From assembly GCA_930979925.1 (NCBI GenBank), contig CAKNIB010000001.1, forward strand, positions 1-64,000: 64,000 nt of DNA, given 5' to 3'. A program made the position numbers and the translations under genes. Position 1 is the stretch's first letter; every line of letters starts with the position of its first letter. Below are positions 8,724 to 17,806 of this stretch, one piece after another. The DNA comes from an uncultured Clostridia bacterium. Lineage in GTDB: Bacteria; Bacillota; Clostridia; Christensenellales; UBA1242. A model generated the notes under the pieces. It ran no database searches and was not told where the DNA came from. It was given only the letters and a program-made list of their open reading frames with translations.

Positions 8724-9443
8724 ATGCTAACTATAATTATAAGGTCAATTTTAATATATTTAATTGTGCTACTGGTGTTTAGACTTATGGGAAAACGCCA
8801 GCTTGGTCAAATGCAACCATTTGAGCTAGTGCTCACTTTGATTATCGCAGACCTAGCAACTATTCCTATGGCGGAGGTTTCTGTACCCGTTCTTCACGGT
8901 ATAGTGCCTCTGCTTACACTGGTGGTCCTTCATTTTGTGCTAACCCTAATCAGCCGAAGTAGTCAGTTTATTTCTAAAATAATAAGTGGTAAACCGGTAA
9001 TCATTGTAAACCCAAAAGGGATTGACTACCAGGCAATGAAAAAATTAAATCTTTCCACCGATGATATATTTGAGGCGCTCAGAGGAAGCGGTTATTTTTC
9101 TATTTCACAGGTGCAGTACGCCATTATGGAGACCAATGGTAAGGTTTCTGTTATGCCAAAGGCGGACTTTTCTCCTGTTACAAATGGCGACCTTAATACA
9201 AACGCCGAGGATAGCTACCTACCAATAGTACTTGTTAGCGAAGGCAGGACGCTTAAAGACAATATGGCGCTTGCCGGTTTGTCAGAGCAAGAGGTGAAAT
9301 CAATAATAACTCAAAATAGCGAAGGGTCAAAATCAATAAAAGATGTTCTTCTTTTGACTATTGACAAGACAGGTGAGGCTTATCTTCAAATGAAGAAGGG
9401 GGCAGGTAAAAGCTTTCAAAGCAAAAGGTTGGTGCAAGAATGA
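8724..9443 (+). CDS. DUF421 (YetF-family) membrane protein
   Basis: A 239-residue protein with three N-terminal helices (about 3-80) containing the family signature R.MGKRQLGQ.QPFELV, followed by a cytoplasmic domain of two similar alpha/beta halves. YetF-type proteins occur widely in spore formers and their function is unknown. The gene starts 34 nt after the spoVB-like stop and overlaps the next gene by 4 nt (ATGA), so the three genes probably form one transcript. No Shine-Dalgarno is visible before the ATG. Confidence 0.85.
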   Translation: MLTIIIRSILIYLIVLLVFRLMGKRQLGQMQPFELVLTLIIADLATIPMAEVSVPVLHGIVPLLTLVVLHFVLTLISRSSQFISKIISGKPVIIVNPKGIDYQAMKKLNLSTDDIFEALRGSGYFSISQVQYAIMETNGKVSVMPKADFSPVTNGDLNTNAEDSYLPIVLVSEGRTLKDNMALAGLSEQEVKSIITQNSEGSKSIKDVLLLTIDKTGEAYLQMKKGAGKSFQSKRLVQE

Positions 9444-9835
9444 AGGCTTTTCACTACATAAATTTTATTTTAATTTTGCTTGTTTTAATAGGGATATGTA
9501 TAGCCGAAGACCTAGTAGTATCCTCATCACTTAAAGAGGTGCAAGCGCGTTGCTATGAGATAGAAGCTCTGCTTGCCGACAAAGACGACCTGAAAAACAT
9601 GGATATAACCCTTGCTATAGACAACCTAGAATTTATTTGGACAGAGGATGAGGCGTCCATGTGTTTTTTAGTCAACCATAAAAATATACAAGAGATAGGA
9701 CAGGAAATAGCCAAACTCAAACTATACATACCAGCAAACGACATAGACGCATTTAAGGTATCGCTTGAAGAGATAAAATTCTACTGCCACAGCTACCTAC
9801 ATTTTATGGGCGCGAATTTGCATAACGTACTATAG
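9440..9835 (+). CDS. DUF4363-type small membrane protein
   Basis: A 131-residue protein with an N-terminal helix (about 4-23) and an extracytoplasmic helical domain. Its start overlaps the DUF421 stop by 4 nt, implying translational coupling. Small DUF4363 proteins are frequent partners of YetF genes in clostridia, and the size, single anchor and context fit. No function is known. Confidence 0.65.
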   Translation: MKAFHYINFILILLVLIGICIAEDLVVSSSLKEVQARCYEIEALLADKDDLKNMDITLAIDNLEFIWTEDEASMCFLVNHKNIQEIGQEIAKLKLYIPANDIDAFKVSLEEIKFYCHSYLHFMGANLHNVL

Positions 9836-9941
9836 TTGGGGAGGAACCCAAGCGCAAACGCTGACACGGTTCGCTAAAGCGACCCTAACAGCTAGCGCAC
9901 GCACTTTTTCGAGTCCCTCTCAAGGTTTAATATTTCACAAA
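9836..9941. other. GC-rich hairpin island between converging genes
   Basis: About 80 nt here are clearly richer in G+C than the surroundings and contain several short dyads: AGCG/CGCT at 9851-9862, TCGC/GCGA at 9871-9882, and the palindrome GCTAGC near 9891. The final TTCGAGTCCCTC resembles a tRNA T-loop and 3' arm, but no complementary T-stem or anticodon arm exists. It could be a small structured RNA, a degraded tRNA or a dispersed repeat. Confidence 0.35.
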
Positions 9942-9965
9942 AAATCCGAGAATTTACTCGGATTT
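9936..9965 (-). terminator. Terminator of the minus-strand surface-protein gene
   Basis: A 9-bp stem (9942-9950 with 9957-9965) is followed on the minus strand by a run of six Us. It lies 68 nt past the stop codon of the gene ending at 10033. Confidence 0.8.
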
Positions 9966-10032
9966 AAGCCATATTTTATTGTGTTTAATTATAATGTGTT
10001 ATATTTGTTTTTTGTGCGTTTATTAACGCTTT

Positions 10033-11136
10033 CTACCAAACTTTTTCGCGTTTGTTTTTGATAACACAAATTACAATTACTATAATGATTGATGCAACGG
10101 CTATGCCAACAACAATATACACAACGGTTAGGTAGTTAAACGAGGCTCCAGTAGATACTTCTACGCGTTCACTACTACTTGGCGTTATTTCTTCTCCTGC
10201 AGAGTGATATTTGTACTCACACCAAACCTGCCAATCACCAGAAATCTCATTATCGTTAAAGGTGAACTGCGCGCCCGTTCTATCATACCTTGTGTAGAGA
10301 GACCTTGCACAATCAGCAAACTCCTCATACTTTTCGCCATCAGGGTTAAGGTCGTCAGCAAGAAGGGCATAAAGTGTGCCGTCCAAACTTTCACCTTTCA
10401 CATACCATACAAGACAACTTGGGTCGACATAGCGATAATCTTCTTCATTTACAAGATAGAACTCATAGGTGCTATGCAGTGAGTTATCACTTGGCACTTC
10501 TTCATATGCAATTTCAGGTGGGTCATTTACCACACGTGTAGGCTCAACTGCATAGTAGAGTGAGGTAGCTTGCGCGCCGTTAATATCTACAATAAACTGA
10601 TAGATGCCCCAGCCGGCATTGCCAGCATTGAAATTGTCTACTACAACCGAATAGTTGAGACTCGCAAAACTTTGGTGGTCGCTAGTAAGCGGATGCACAT
10701 AGACATAGGTATAGATTTCGTTACCGCTAAAGTTATTGTAGTCAAGATAAGTTTTAAGGTATCTTATTGTCAATGTTAAGTTATATGTTTGTGGATTTTC
10801 AGGGTTTTGCGCATTTAATGGAGGAGGGTTGTCTTCGTCTGTGATAAAAGAGATAGAAAATCTTTCAATATCCGCCCAGTCTACGGCGTAAGCTTGCGAG
10901 TCATAGTAAGAAGTCGGCGAGCCAAGCACAATGTTTTCGCCATCACGTGATATGGCGAGAATATCAAATTGACCGCTTAATGTGTCCTCGGCAAGTGTGG
11001 AAGGTTGGTCGGCAAACAAATTTTTGTTTTGACTTGCAATGGTATTTCCTGCAAATGAAAAAGAAAAGACAAAGATAATTGCAAGTAGTATTGTCAAAAT
11101 CAAAATAGGTAATATTTTTTTGCTTGTTTTTTTCAT
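10033..11136 (-). CDS. Membrane-anchored extracytoplasmic protein of unknown function
   Basis: The 367-residue product has a Sec-type signal (Lys-rich start, hydrophobic 9-28, then a likely cleavage near SFAGNTIAS) and a C-terminal membrane helix (about 336-360) followed by KNKREKVW, so it is a type I membrane protein with a large outer domain. The outer part is rich in Tyr, Asp and Asn and looks all-beta, with an Ig-like segment near the C-terminus. There is no sortase motif. GGAG lies upstream of the ATG. It stands alone between a terminator and an AT-rich promoter region. I do not recognise the family. Confidence 0.7.
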   Translation of the reverse strand: MKKTSKKILPILILTILLAIIFVFSFSFAGNTIASQNKNLFADQPSTLAEDTLSGQFDILAISRDGENIVLGSPTSYYDSQAYAVDWADIERFSISFITDEDNPPPLNAQNPENPQTYNLTLTIRYLKTYLDYNNFSGNEIYTYVYVHPLTSDHQSFASLNYSVVVDNFNAGNAGWGIYQFIVDINGAQATSLYYAVEPTRVVNDPPEIAYEEVPSDNSLHSTYEFYLVNEEDYRYVDPSCLVWYVKGESLDGTLYALLADDLNPDGEKYEEFADCARSLYTRYDRTGAQFTFNDNEISGDWQVWCEYKYHSAGEEITPSSSERVEVSTGASFNYLTVVYIVVGIAVASIIIVIVICVIKNKREKVW

Positions 11137-11284
11137 TAAAACTCCAAAAATATAAATAGTTTTTCTTTTCTATAAAAATAATAGCATAAAATTTTAAATT
11201 AGAAAAATAATTTTTAAATATTTTTTTGTAAATTTTATTTTTTCTTTTTTAACAGGTAAAAATTTATTTTTTATATATTTATTC

Positions 11285-11313
11285 TTGACAAAAAAAATCA
11301 AAAATAATATACT
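11285..11313 (+). promoter_or_regulatory. Sigma-A promoter giving a leaderless mRNA (GlmU-like gene)
   Basis: TTGACA (11285-11290), a 17-bp spacer and TATACT (11308-11313) are followed by 6 nt and then the ATG at 11320. Initiation would fall on or next to the start codon, and no Shine-Dalgarno is present. Confidence 0.8.
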
Positions 11314-11319
11314 TTAAGT

Positions 11320-12174
11320 ATGGAAAATGAAGATACAGACGTTTTAGTTTTAGAAAATCAGATATCTTTTGATTTTGACGCGTTAAATGACCAAGTTGAA
11401 GAGAGCGCTATTTTGCCAAATACCTTTATCAAAGCAAAAAATTACGATTGGATAAAGGATGAGGTGCTTTTTGTTGTGGTAAAAGCCTATCATAACGATG
11501 TTGTCAAAGATATGCCATCTTTAAAACTTTGCGGTAAAAGCTTGCTTGATTGGGTGTCAAACGCAGGCTGTGGTTGCGAGCGTAAAGTCATTGAAGATTG
11601 CGAAAATATTATCGACAGAGTTCGCTCAATAAGCACTGACAAGAAGATTATCGCAGTTTTTTATAGCGACACACCACTTCTAAACAAGGCGACCTTTAAC
11701 GGCTTTTGCGAGTATTTTTCATCTCGTAACATGAATTTTCTTCAGCTTTCTCGTGGCTTTCTTGTAAAAACTGACTTTTTGAAAAGCGGTCTTTCAATAG
11801 CACAAGGTGCAGGGCTTGACGACAAAAATCTTATGATTGCAGATAGCGCAAAAACACTTGCATATATGAGCAATGTTTTGTACTCAAAGATATTAAATTA
11901 TCACATCAAAAATGGGGTGATAATTTACGGACAAAACACAGTATTTATTGACGCCGATGTTGAGATAGAGAGTGGCACTATCATATATCCAAACAATATT
12001 ATCAAAGGACAGACGATAATAGAGGGCGGAGTAGTACTTGAAAGCGGAAATATTATCAAAGATAGTATAATCTTCTCAAATGCAATTGTGCAAAACAGTT
12101 ATATAGAGAATAGTAAGATTTCACAAGGCAAAAAAATAGAGCCATTTAGCAAGATTATCGGACAGGAGATATAA
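11320..12174 (+). CDS. Degenerate GlmU-like protein (sugar nucleotidyltransferase/LbH)
   Basis: By position (directly before pth and mfd) this is the glmU locus. The C-terminal half retains GlmU character: a segment like the N..LAYMSNVL helix, then NGVIIYG..TVFIDADVEIESGT and hexapeptide-type turns at about 200-275. YSDTPLL near residue 109 corresponds to the GD.PLI motif of the uridylyltransferase domain. However, the N-terminal LAAG.GTRM nucleotide-binding loop is missing, the protein is only 284 residues against about 450, and the left-handed helix is too short to hold the acetyltransferase site. It is unlikely to make UDP-GlcNAc; a regulatory or scaffold role is possible. The gene is expressed from a leaderless promoter and followed 1 nt later by pth. 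Confidence 0.65.
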   Translation: MENEDTDVLVLENQISFDFDALNDQVEESAILPNTFIKAKNYDWIKDEVLFVVVKAYHNDVVKDMPSLKLCGKSLLDWVSNAGCGCERKVIEDCENIIDRVRSISTDKKIIAVFYSDTPLLNKATFNGFCEYFSSRNMNFLQLSRGFLVKTDFLKSGLSIAQGAGLDDKNLMIADSAKTLAYMSNVLYSKILNYHIKNGVIIYGQNTVFIDADVEIESGTIIYPNNIIKGQTIIEGGVVLESGNIIKDSIIFSNAIVQNSYIENSKISQGKKIEPFSKIIGQEI

Positions 12175-12175
12175 T

Positions 12176-12691
12176 ATGGTTATCATTGTAGGACTTGGTA
12201 ACGTTGGCTTTCAGTATCGTAACACCTTTCATAATATGGGGTTTAAAGTAGTTGACTATCTCTCGGCAAAAATGGGGATAGAGATAAATAAAGAAAAGTA
12301 CAAGGCGCTTATTGGACAGGGTTCTTATCTTGGACAGAGCGTAATGCTAGTTAAACCAACTACCTTTATGAATCATAGTGGAGAGTGCCTTGCGCTATTA
12401 AAACAGAAGAACAAAGAGGCTAGAATTATCGTTGCAGTTGACGACATTGACCTGCCAAAAGGCAAAATTAGATATCGCGAGCGAGGCTCATCTGGCACAC
12501 ATAACGGTCTGCGCTCTATTGTCGAATATATCGGCGAGGACTTTGAGCGTGTTCGAGTTGGCGTTGGGAGAGACCCAAGCGTAAACCTTGCCGACTATGT
12601 GCTTTCAAATATCAAGCCAGAGGATAAAGAGCTGTTTGAGAAGGCGGTTATTGAGGCAGGTGAGCTTATAATCAGCAAAATAACAGGTTAA
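12176..12691 (+). CDS. pth: Peptidyl-tRNA hydrolase
   Basis: Pth releases peptides from prematurely dropped peptidyl-tRNA. At 171 residues it is slightly short for the family, but all key residues are present: N9 in the GLGNVG opening, catalytic H19 in FHNMGF, N66 in PTTFMN, D89 in VAVDD and N110 in GTHNG. A GGAG site overlaps the end of the upstream gene. It is followed 25 nt later by mfd, the conserved Bacillota order. Confidence 0.95.
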   Translation: MVIIVGLGNVGFQYRNTFHNMGFKVVDYLSAKMGIEINKEKYKALIGQGSYLGQSVMLVKPTTFMNHSGECLALLKQKNKEARIIVAVDDIDLPKGKIRYRERGSSGTHNGLRSIVEYIGEDFERVRVGVGRDPSVNLADYVLSNIKPEDKELFEKAVIEAGELIISKITG

Positions 12692-12716
12692 ACGGAGATT
12701 ATTTTTAGAGGTAAAA

Positions 12717-15700
12717 TTGACATACTTAGCAAAAGATTTAGAAAATGTCCTAAAAAATAGGGTTGTATCAGGCACTGGAGAAGGTGAGAAAATAGTTCTA
12801 TCGATAAATTATCCTCACCTGATTTTTTTGTGCAATAATTTTGTATCTGCTGGCAAGATAAAACGTGGTCTTGAGGCTTTTGGCAAAAAGGTAGAGATTG
12901 TATCGTCTGCTCGTGAAACAGACGACGAGAATGACAAAAATTTACTGCCTTTTGTCGACGCTATAAATAGATATATCTCAGGCGAGGTGGACGGGCTTAT
13001 TTTTCTACCATGCTCAATGATTATAAAGTTTGATTTATCAAAGTTTAAAGTGCTCAAAATAGAGAAAGATAAGACATATAACCTACAAGAGCTTTTAGAA
13101 ACACTTGTCGAGCTAGGCTATGAGCGTACTAGCTTGGTCTCTCAGCCAGGCGAGTTTGCACTGAGAGGAGACATACTTGACATCTTTACTTCATCAAATG
13201 ATAAACCATACCGTGTGGAGTTTTTTGACGAAATTGTTGAGAACATCTCAATCTTCGATGAAAACACCATGAAAAATCTTGAGAAGGTGGACTGGGCAAA
13301 TATTGCTCTCTCCAAACTCCCGCTTGGCGAGAATAATGTTTTTGACCTAGATGGTGAAAAAGTATTAGACCAGCCAAAAAAACTTGACGAGGAGATAACC
13401 CTTTTAAAACAGAGTTATTCCACCATGTCTTTTTATAATTACAGCAATTATGAAGAGTTTGAAAAGTTATACGAGAAGGCGGACTTAATCTTTGACGACT
13501 ATGACGTAATAAAACCTGATTATTATAATGAAAGGGTGGCGGAGCGAAGCTATTTAACTGACTTTTTAGCTTTAAAACAGGACCTATTAGACTTTAAAAA
13601 TCTAAATCAAGGTATCTTACTCTTTACTGGTGAGGAGCGTTTTAAAAAGAATTTAGCCGACTTCTTAACTGAAAACAATCTACCATATTTTGACTATGAC
13701 GAAAATGAAAAGATAGAAAAGAAGAATATTTATCTATCTTCTCTTGCCATGCCGTATTCTTTTTCTTTTTTGAGAGAGGGAGTAGTCGGTATAGGCTGTG
13801 ACAGCCTCTTTAGAACGAGTAACACCTCATTTTCAAAGAGCAAACACTCAGTATTTTATCTGCCTAAACTTGGCGACTTTGTAGTCCACTCTTTCCACGG
13901 TATAGGTAAGTGTATAAAGATTGAGAGGATGAAGATATCCGATATTGAGAAGGACTATTTTGTCATTGAGTATAAAAATGGTGATATTTTATACCTGCCA
14001 AGTGAAGAGGCAAACACAATCTCTGCCTATGTTGGCAGTGAAGAGAGCCCAAAACTATCCTCACTAGGTGGCGGAGAGTTTAGTAGATTAAAAGATAGAG
14101 TACGTGCGTCTATTAAAGAGATGGCTATCAGCCTTGTTGAGATATACAAGGAGCGTCAAACTCTAAAGGGCTACAAGTTTAGACGAGACGAGTATCTTGA
14201 GAAGCAGTTTGCAGACGCCTTTGGCTATCCTGAAACGCCTGACCAGCTCAAAGCTATCAGCGACGTTGATAAAGATATGGAGAGCGATAAGGTTATGGAT
14301 AGACTTATATGTGGTGACGTAGGCTTTGGCAAAACTGAGGTCGCTCTTCGTGCTGCTTTCAAGTGCGCATACAATGGCAAACAAATAGTACTTCTTTGCC
14401 CAACTACCATTCTTTCACAACAACATTTTATGACAGCAAAAGAGCGCCTTGAGCCTTTTGGCGTAAAAGTGGAGGTTATCAACCGCTTTAAAACGCCAAG
14501 TCAAGTCAAAGATATCATAAGGCGTTGTAAAGAAGGCGAAATTGATATGCTCATTGGCACACATAAACTACTTAATCAAGAGGTACAGTTTAAAGACCTC
14601 GGACTTTTAATTTTAGACGAAGAGCAGAGGTTTGGTGTCGAGCACAAAGAGAAGATAAAAGATAGCCATAGAAATATTGACGTTTTAACGCTCTCGGCAA
14701 CACCTATTCCAAGAACGCTTAATATGTCGCTTTCTGGCATACGCGATATCTCTGTCATAGAGACGCCACCACGCGACCGCCTGCCAATACAAACCTACAT
14801 TGCCGAGGAGAACGACCAACTTATAAAAGACGTTTTAAACCGCGAACTTGCAAGAGGTGGACAGGCTTTTGTTGTTTACAATAGGGTGGAGACTATTGAG
14901 GAGTTTGCAAGTCATATCCGCGCTCTGTTGCCAAGTGCTAGCGTTGGCGTGGCACATGGTCAAATGCAGGAGAAACTACTTGAGAACGTTATAGACAGAC
15001 TTTACAACGGCGTCTATAATATTTTAGTCTCAACGACATTGATTGAAAATGGTATCAATCTGCCTCTTGCAAATACCATGGTGGTCATTGACGCCGATAG
15101 ACTGGGGCTATCTCAGCTCTACCAGCTACGCGGGAGAATAGGCAGAAGCGATAAACTCAGCTACGCCTATCTAACTTATGTTAAAGATAAACACCTAACT
15201 GACGACGCCTACAAACGCCTTGAGGCACTTAGAGAGTTTAGCCAGCTAGGTAGCGGTTTTAAGGTGGCGATGCGGGACCTTGAAATAAGAGGAGCGGGCA
15301 ACATATTTGGCAAGGAGCAACATGGTCATATTGCAAAAGTTGGTTATGACATGTTTGTCAAACTTTTAGAGGAAGAGGTAAAAGACATCAAGGGCGAAAA
15401 GGTTACCAAGATGAGCGATGTTAAACTTGAGGTGTCCTTAAGCGCCTTTATCAGTGAAGACTATATTGAAGACAGCGAGCAAAGGATTATTTACTACACA
15501 AGAATAAGCGAGTTATCTTCTCAAGATGAAATTGACAGCCTCAAAAAGAGCCTAGAGGACGGCTATGGCGCTTTGCCACAAGAGCTTAAAAATCTTATCC
15601 GCCTTGCATATCTTCGAAACCTTGCCGGACACTTTGGCGTTACTAAGATAAGAGTAAATAAATTTGAAAATATAGTATTTTTAGATAAAAAAGAGGAGAT

Positions 15701-15854
15701 AATTGATAAGAGACTTGCCTCTATCTTAAGCGACTATCAAGGTAAACTTGTCTTTGACAGCACGGTAAAAATCAAGTTTGACGGCGCAGGAGGGGTGCAA
15801 GAAAAGCTAGAAAAACTTATAAAATTCTTTGAAGAGGCGCTAAAAGAAAACTAA
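12717..15854 (+). CDS. mfd: Transcription-repair coupling factor Mfd
   Basis: Mfd removes stalled RNA polymerase from damaged DNA and recruits the UvrAB machinery. The order seen is a UvrB-like N-terminal region (about 1-330), the RNA-polymerase-interaction domain (about 375-450, FVVHSFHGIGKC), the translocase with Walker A GDVGFGKT at 533-540 and DEEQRFG, the second RecA-like lobe with the QLRGRIGRS motif, and the C-terminal TRCF domain. At 1,045 residues it is about 100 shorter than most homologues, with the reduction in the UvrB-like part. The start is a TTG preceded by AGAGGT with 4-5 nt spacing; no ATG fits. It is co-directional with pth and prsA. Confidence 0.95.
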   Translation: MTYLAKDLENVLKNRVVSGTGEGEKIVLSINYPHLIFLCNNFVSAGKIKRGLEAFGKKVEIVSSARETDDENDKNLLPFVDAINRYISGEVDGLIFLPCSMIIKFDLSKFKVLKIEKDKTYNLQELLETLVELGYERTSLVSQPGEFALRGDILDIFTSSNDKPYRVEFFDEIVENISIFDENTMKNLEKVDWANIALSKLPLGENNVFDLDGEKVLDQPKKLDEEITLLKQSYSTMSFYNYSNYEEFEKLYEKADLIFDDYDVIKPDYYNERVAERSYLTDFLALKQDLLDFKNLNQGILLFTGEERFKKNLADFLTENNLPYFDYDENEKIEKKNIYLSSLAMPYSFSFLREGVVGIGCDSLFRTSNTSFSKSKHSVFYLPKLGDFVVHSFHGIGKCIKIERMKISDIEKDYFVIEYKNGDILYLPSEEANTISAYVGSEESPKLSSLGGGEFSRLKDRVRASIKEMAISLVEIYKERQTLKGYKFRRDEYLEKQFADAFGYPETPDQLKAISDVDKDMESDKVMDRLICGDVGFGKTEVALRAAFKCAYNGKQIVLLCPTTILSQQHFMTAKERLEPFGVKVEVINRFKTPSQVKDIIRRCKEGEIDMLIGTHKLLNQEVQFKDLGLLILDEEQRFGVEHKEKIKDSHRNIDVLTLSATPIPRTLNMSLSGIRDISVIETPPRDRLPIQTYIAEENDQLIKDVLNRELARGGQAFVVYNRVETIEEFASHIRALLPSASVGVAHGQMQEKLLENVIDRLYNGVYNILVSTTLIENGINLPLANTMVVIDADRLGLSQLYQLRGRIGRSDKLSYAYLTYVKDKHLTDDAYKRLEALREFSQLGSGFKVAMRDLEIRGAGNIFGKEQHGHIAKVGYDMFVKLLEEEVKDIKGEKVTKMSDVKLEVSLSAFISEDYIEDSEQRIIYYTRISELSSQDEIDSLKKSLEDGYGALPQELKNLIRLAYLRNLAGHFGVTKIRVNKFENIVFLDKKEEIIDKRLASILSDYQGKLVFDSTVKIKFDGAGGVQEKLEKLIKFFEEALKEN

Positions 15855-15950
15855 ATTTTATAATTTTTAAAAAATAATTGTAAAATCTTTCATTTTGCTT
15901 GAAATTTTTCAAACAAATATGATAATATTATCTATGATTACGGAGAAAAG

Positions 15951-17684
15951 ATGAAAAAGAAATTTACTGGATTTATTTTAAGCTTTTGTTTGCTTTGCAT
16001 GGGACTTCTTGCAGGGTGTTCTTTAGTAGGGCGTGATTATGATAGATATTATAACCAAGTGGTAGCAAAGATAGAAAATAAAGAGAGCAATAAAACACTT
16101 AACATCACTAAGCGAGAATTAATCTCAGGCTATCAAAGCTATGGTTACACATATGAGCAATATTATGGATATACAAGACAAGAAGCAATCGACTATACAC
16201 TGGAACTTCTTACCAATAGAAAGATAACCATCCTTACAGCCGAAGAGGAGTTTGGCGTTGATAAAACTGGCAAGGGTCTATCAGAACTTGAAAAGACCTA
16301 TCTTTATCAGCAGGTTGTCGACTCTGTTAACTCAAACCTTGAGGCTTATTATGATGAGATAGTTGGCACTCAAGATGAAGAAGAGACAGACTCTATTACT
16401 TTTGAAGGTTACACTAAAAATGCAAGTTTGAAAGAAAATCAAGATGGCACTTATAGCATTGAAAGGCTAAATGTTGAAGAAGAGCTACTTGGCGACTTTC
16501 ATCCATCAATCAATAGAGACTTTACAAACAGCGAAGATAGAAAAGAAATCTACGACAACCTCAGAGATTATGTTTTAAACTCAAACGATGACTATAAAAA
16601 GGCATTTAACACCTATTTAGACAACTTAAAAGCCTCAGAATACGGACTTAATCTTTCAACTGACGCTCCATCTGTCTTTGATAGAGAGTTTGAAAGACTT
16701 TACGATGTTGCTTATGAAAACTATTTAATAGAAAAATACTCTTACTCAAATAAAAACTTAGATAGCCTTTCAGCAATTACTCCAGCGCAAATTGTAAACC
16801 TTTACACAAGCAAGGTTAGAGCATCTTACGCTCAATACAACCTAGAAAATGACTCAAACTATGACAGCGATGTACAAGAAAGCCTCAACGATGTTTACTA
16901 TTTCAAACAAGATGACGCTTCAACTAAATTCTTTACAGTTGCAAACGTACTCTTTATGTTTACAGATGCTCAGAAGGCTGAGTATGACGCAATCGTTGCT
17001 AAAATGGAGGCAGATGAAGGCGGATATTATCAAGCACAATACAAGCAAGACCTTGATAGACTTTACAGCCAAATCACTCCAGTTTTAAGACAATATAACG
17101 AGACTACAGGCACATATGACGAGATTGACTCACCAGCAAACTTGACAGTAGACCGCGCGTATAATAATATGGTGCTTGAGCTTCAATCGGCTCAAGCTTC
17201 AGGCAACAACAATGTAGTCGGCGATACAATCAATGAGTTTATTTACACTTATGGCGAAGATACAGGTATGTTCAACGCCGAGTCTAACTATGTTGTAGGT
17301 ATTGACGCAGAAGGCAATGGCGTATCAAGCTTTGTTGACTCATTTGAAGAGGCAGCAATTGAGCTTTATAACAATGGCAATGCAAAGATAGGTGATATCT
17401 CTGGTCTTGTTAGGTCAGAGTATGGCATTCATGTTCTTTTCTATACAGGCGCATGCGAGAACCTATTTGATGGAATTACAAGCTCATTTGCACTCAGCGA
17501 AGAGGCGATAGTGACTCTTTACAATACACGTGTAAATATTCTAGTAGATGAGACATACTTTGACGTGCTTTACGACGAAATTTATCAAGATAACTATACC
17601 TATTTTGAAAACGCTAATATGAATTTCTTGCGTGAGGACTATAATATAACAACTTACTCAGGCAGATACTCAGATTTATTATAG
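15951..17684 (+). CDS. prsA: PrsA/SurA-like foldase lipoprotein
   Basis: A 577-residue lipoprotein with lipobox LLAGC (C at residue 23). The N-terminal region (about 55-280) has the helical, SurA-type chaperone pattern, and a parvulin-like segment near the C-terminus contains GDISGLVRSEYGIHVLFY, matching the closing strand and His of rotamase domains. Such proteins fold exported proteins outside the membrane and often follow mfd in Bacillota, as here. The sequence is diverged and has a long Glu/Asp/Asn-rich middle, so rotamase activity is uncertain. A GGAG site precedes the ATG, and TTGAAA/GATAAT with 16-bp spacing is a possible promoter at about 15899-15926. Confidence 0.7.
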   Translation: MKKKFTGFILSFCLLCMGLLAGCSLVGRDYDRYYNQVVAKIENKESNKTLNITKRELISGYQSYGYTYEQYYGYTRQEAIDYTLELLTNRKITILTAEEEFGVDKTGKGLSELEKTYLYQQVVDSVNSNLEAYYDEIVGTQDEEETDSITFEGYTKNASLKENQDGTYSIERLNVEEELLGDFHPSINRDFTNSEDRKEIYDNLRDYVLNSNDDYKKAFNTYLDNLKASEYGLNLSTDAPSVFDREFERLYDVAYENYLIEKYSYSNKNLDSLSAITPAQIVNLYTSKVRASYAQYNLENDSNYDSDVQESLNDVYYFKQDDASTKFFTVANVLFMFTDAQKAEYDAIVAKMEADEGGYYQAQYKQDLDRLYSQITPVLRQYNETTGTYDEIDSPANLTVDRAYNNMVLELQSAQASGNNNVVGDTINEFIYTYGEDTGMFNAESNYVVGIDAEGNGVSSFVDSFEEAAIELYNNGNAKIGDISGLVRSEYGIHVLFYTGACENLFDGITSSFALSEEAIVTLYNTRVNILVDETYFDVLYDEIYQDNYTYFENANMNFLREDYNITTYSGRYSDLL

Positions 17685-17757
17685 TAATTTCTTTTTGATA
17701 AAATTTGGCAAATCAATAATGATTGACTTATAAAAATGTAATAATATTTTATAGCTT

Positions 17758-17790
17758 AGGATACCTTTACTTGACAAGGGTATCCTATTT
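17758..17790 (+). terminator. Terminator whose loop contains the next gene's -35 box
   Basis: An 8-bp stem (17758-17765 with 17779-17786) closes a 13-nt loop and is followed by an A and a T-run. It sits 73 nt past the prsA stop. The loop includes TTGACA (17771-17776), the -35 element of the following promoter. Confidence 0.7.
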
Positions 17791-17800
17791 TTGTTACTAT
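17771..17800 (+). promoter_or_regulatory. Leaderless sigma-A promoter of the flippase-like gene
   Basis: TTGACA (17771-17776), an 18-bp spacer and TACTAT (17795-17800) are followed by 6 nt and ATG 17807. This decides the start codon: the 28 codons upstream of it in frame lie across the promoter and terminator and cannot be translated from this message. Confidence 0.75.
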
Positions 17801-17806
17801 ATAGAT

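Noticed and set aside
9895..9935. Possible tRNA ending in TTCGAGTCCCTC
   Set aside because: The 5' half of the T-stem is not complementary and no anticodon arm or acceptor stem can be built.
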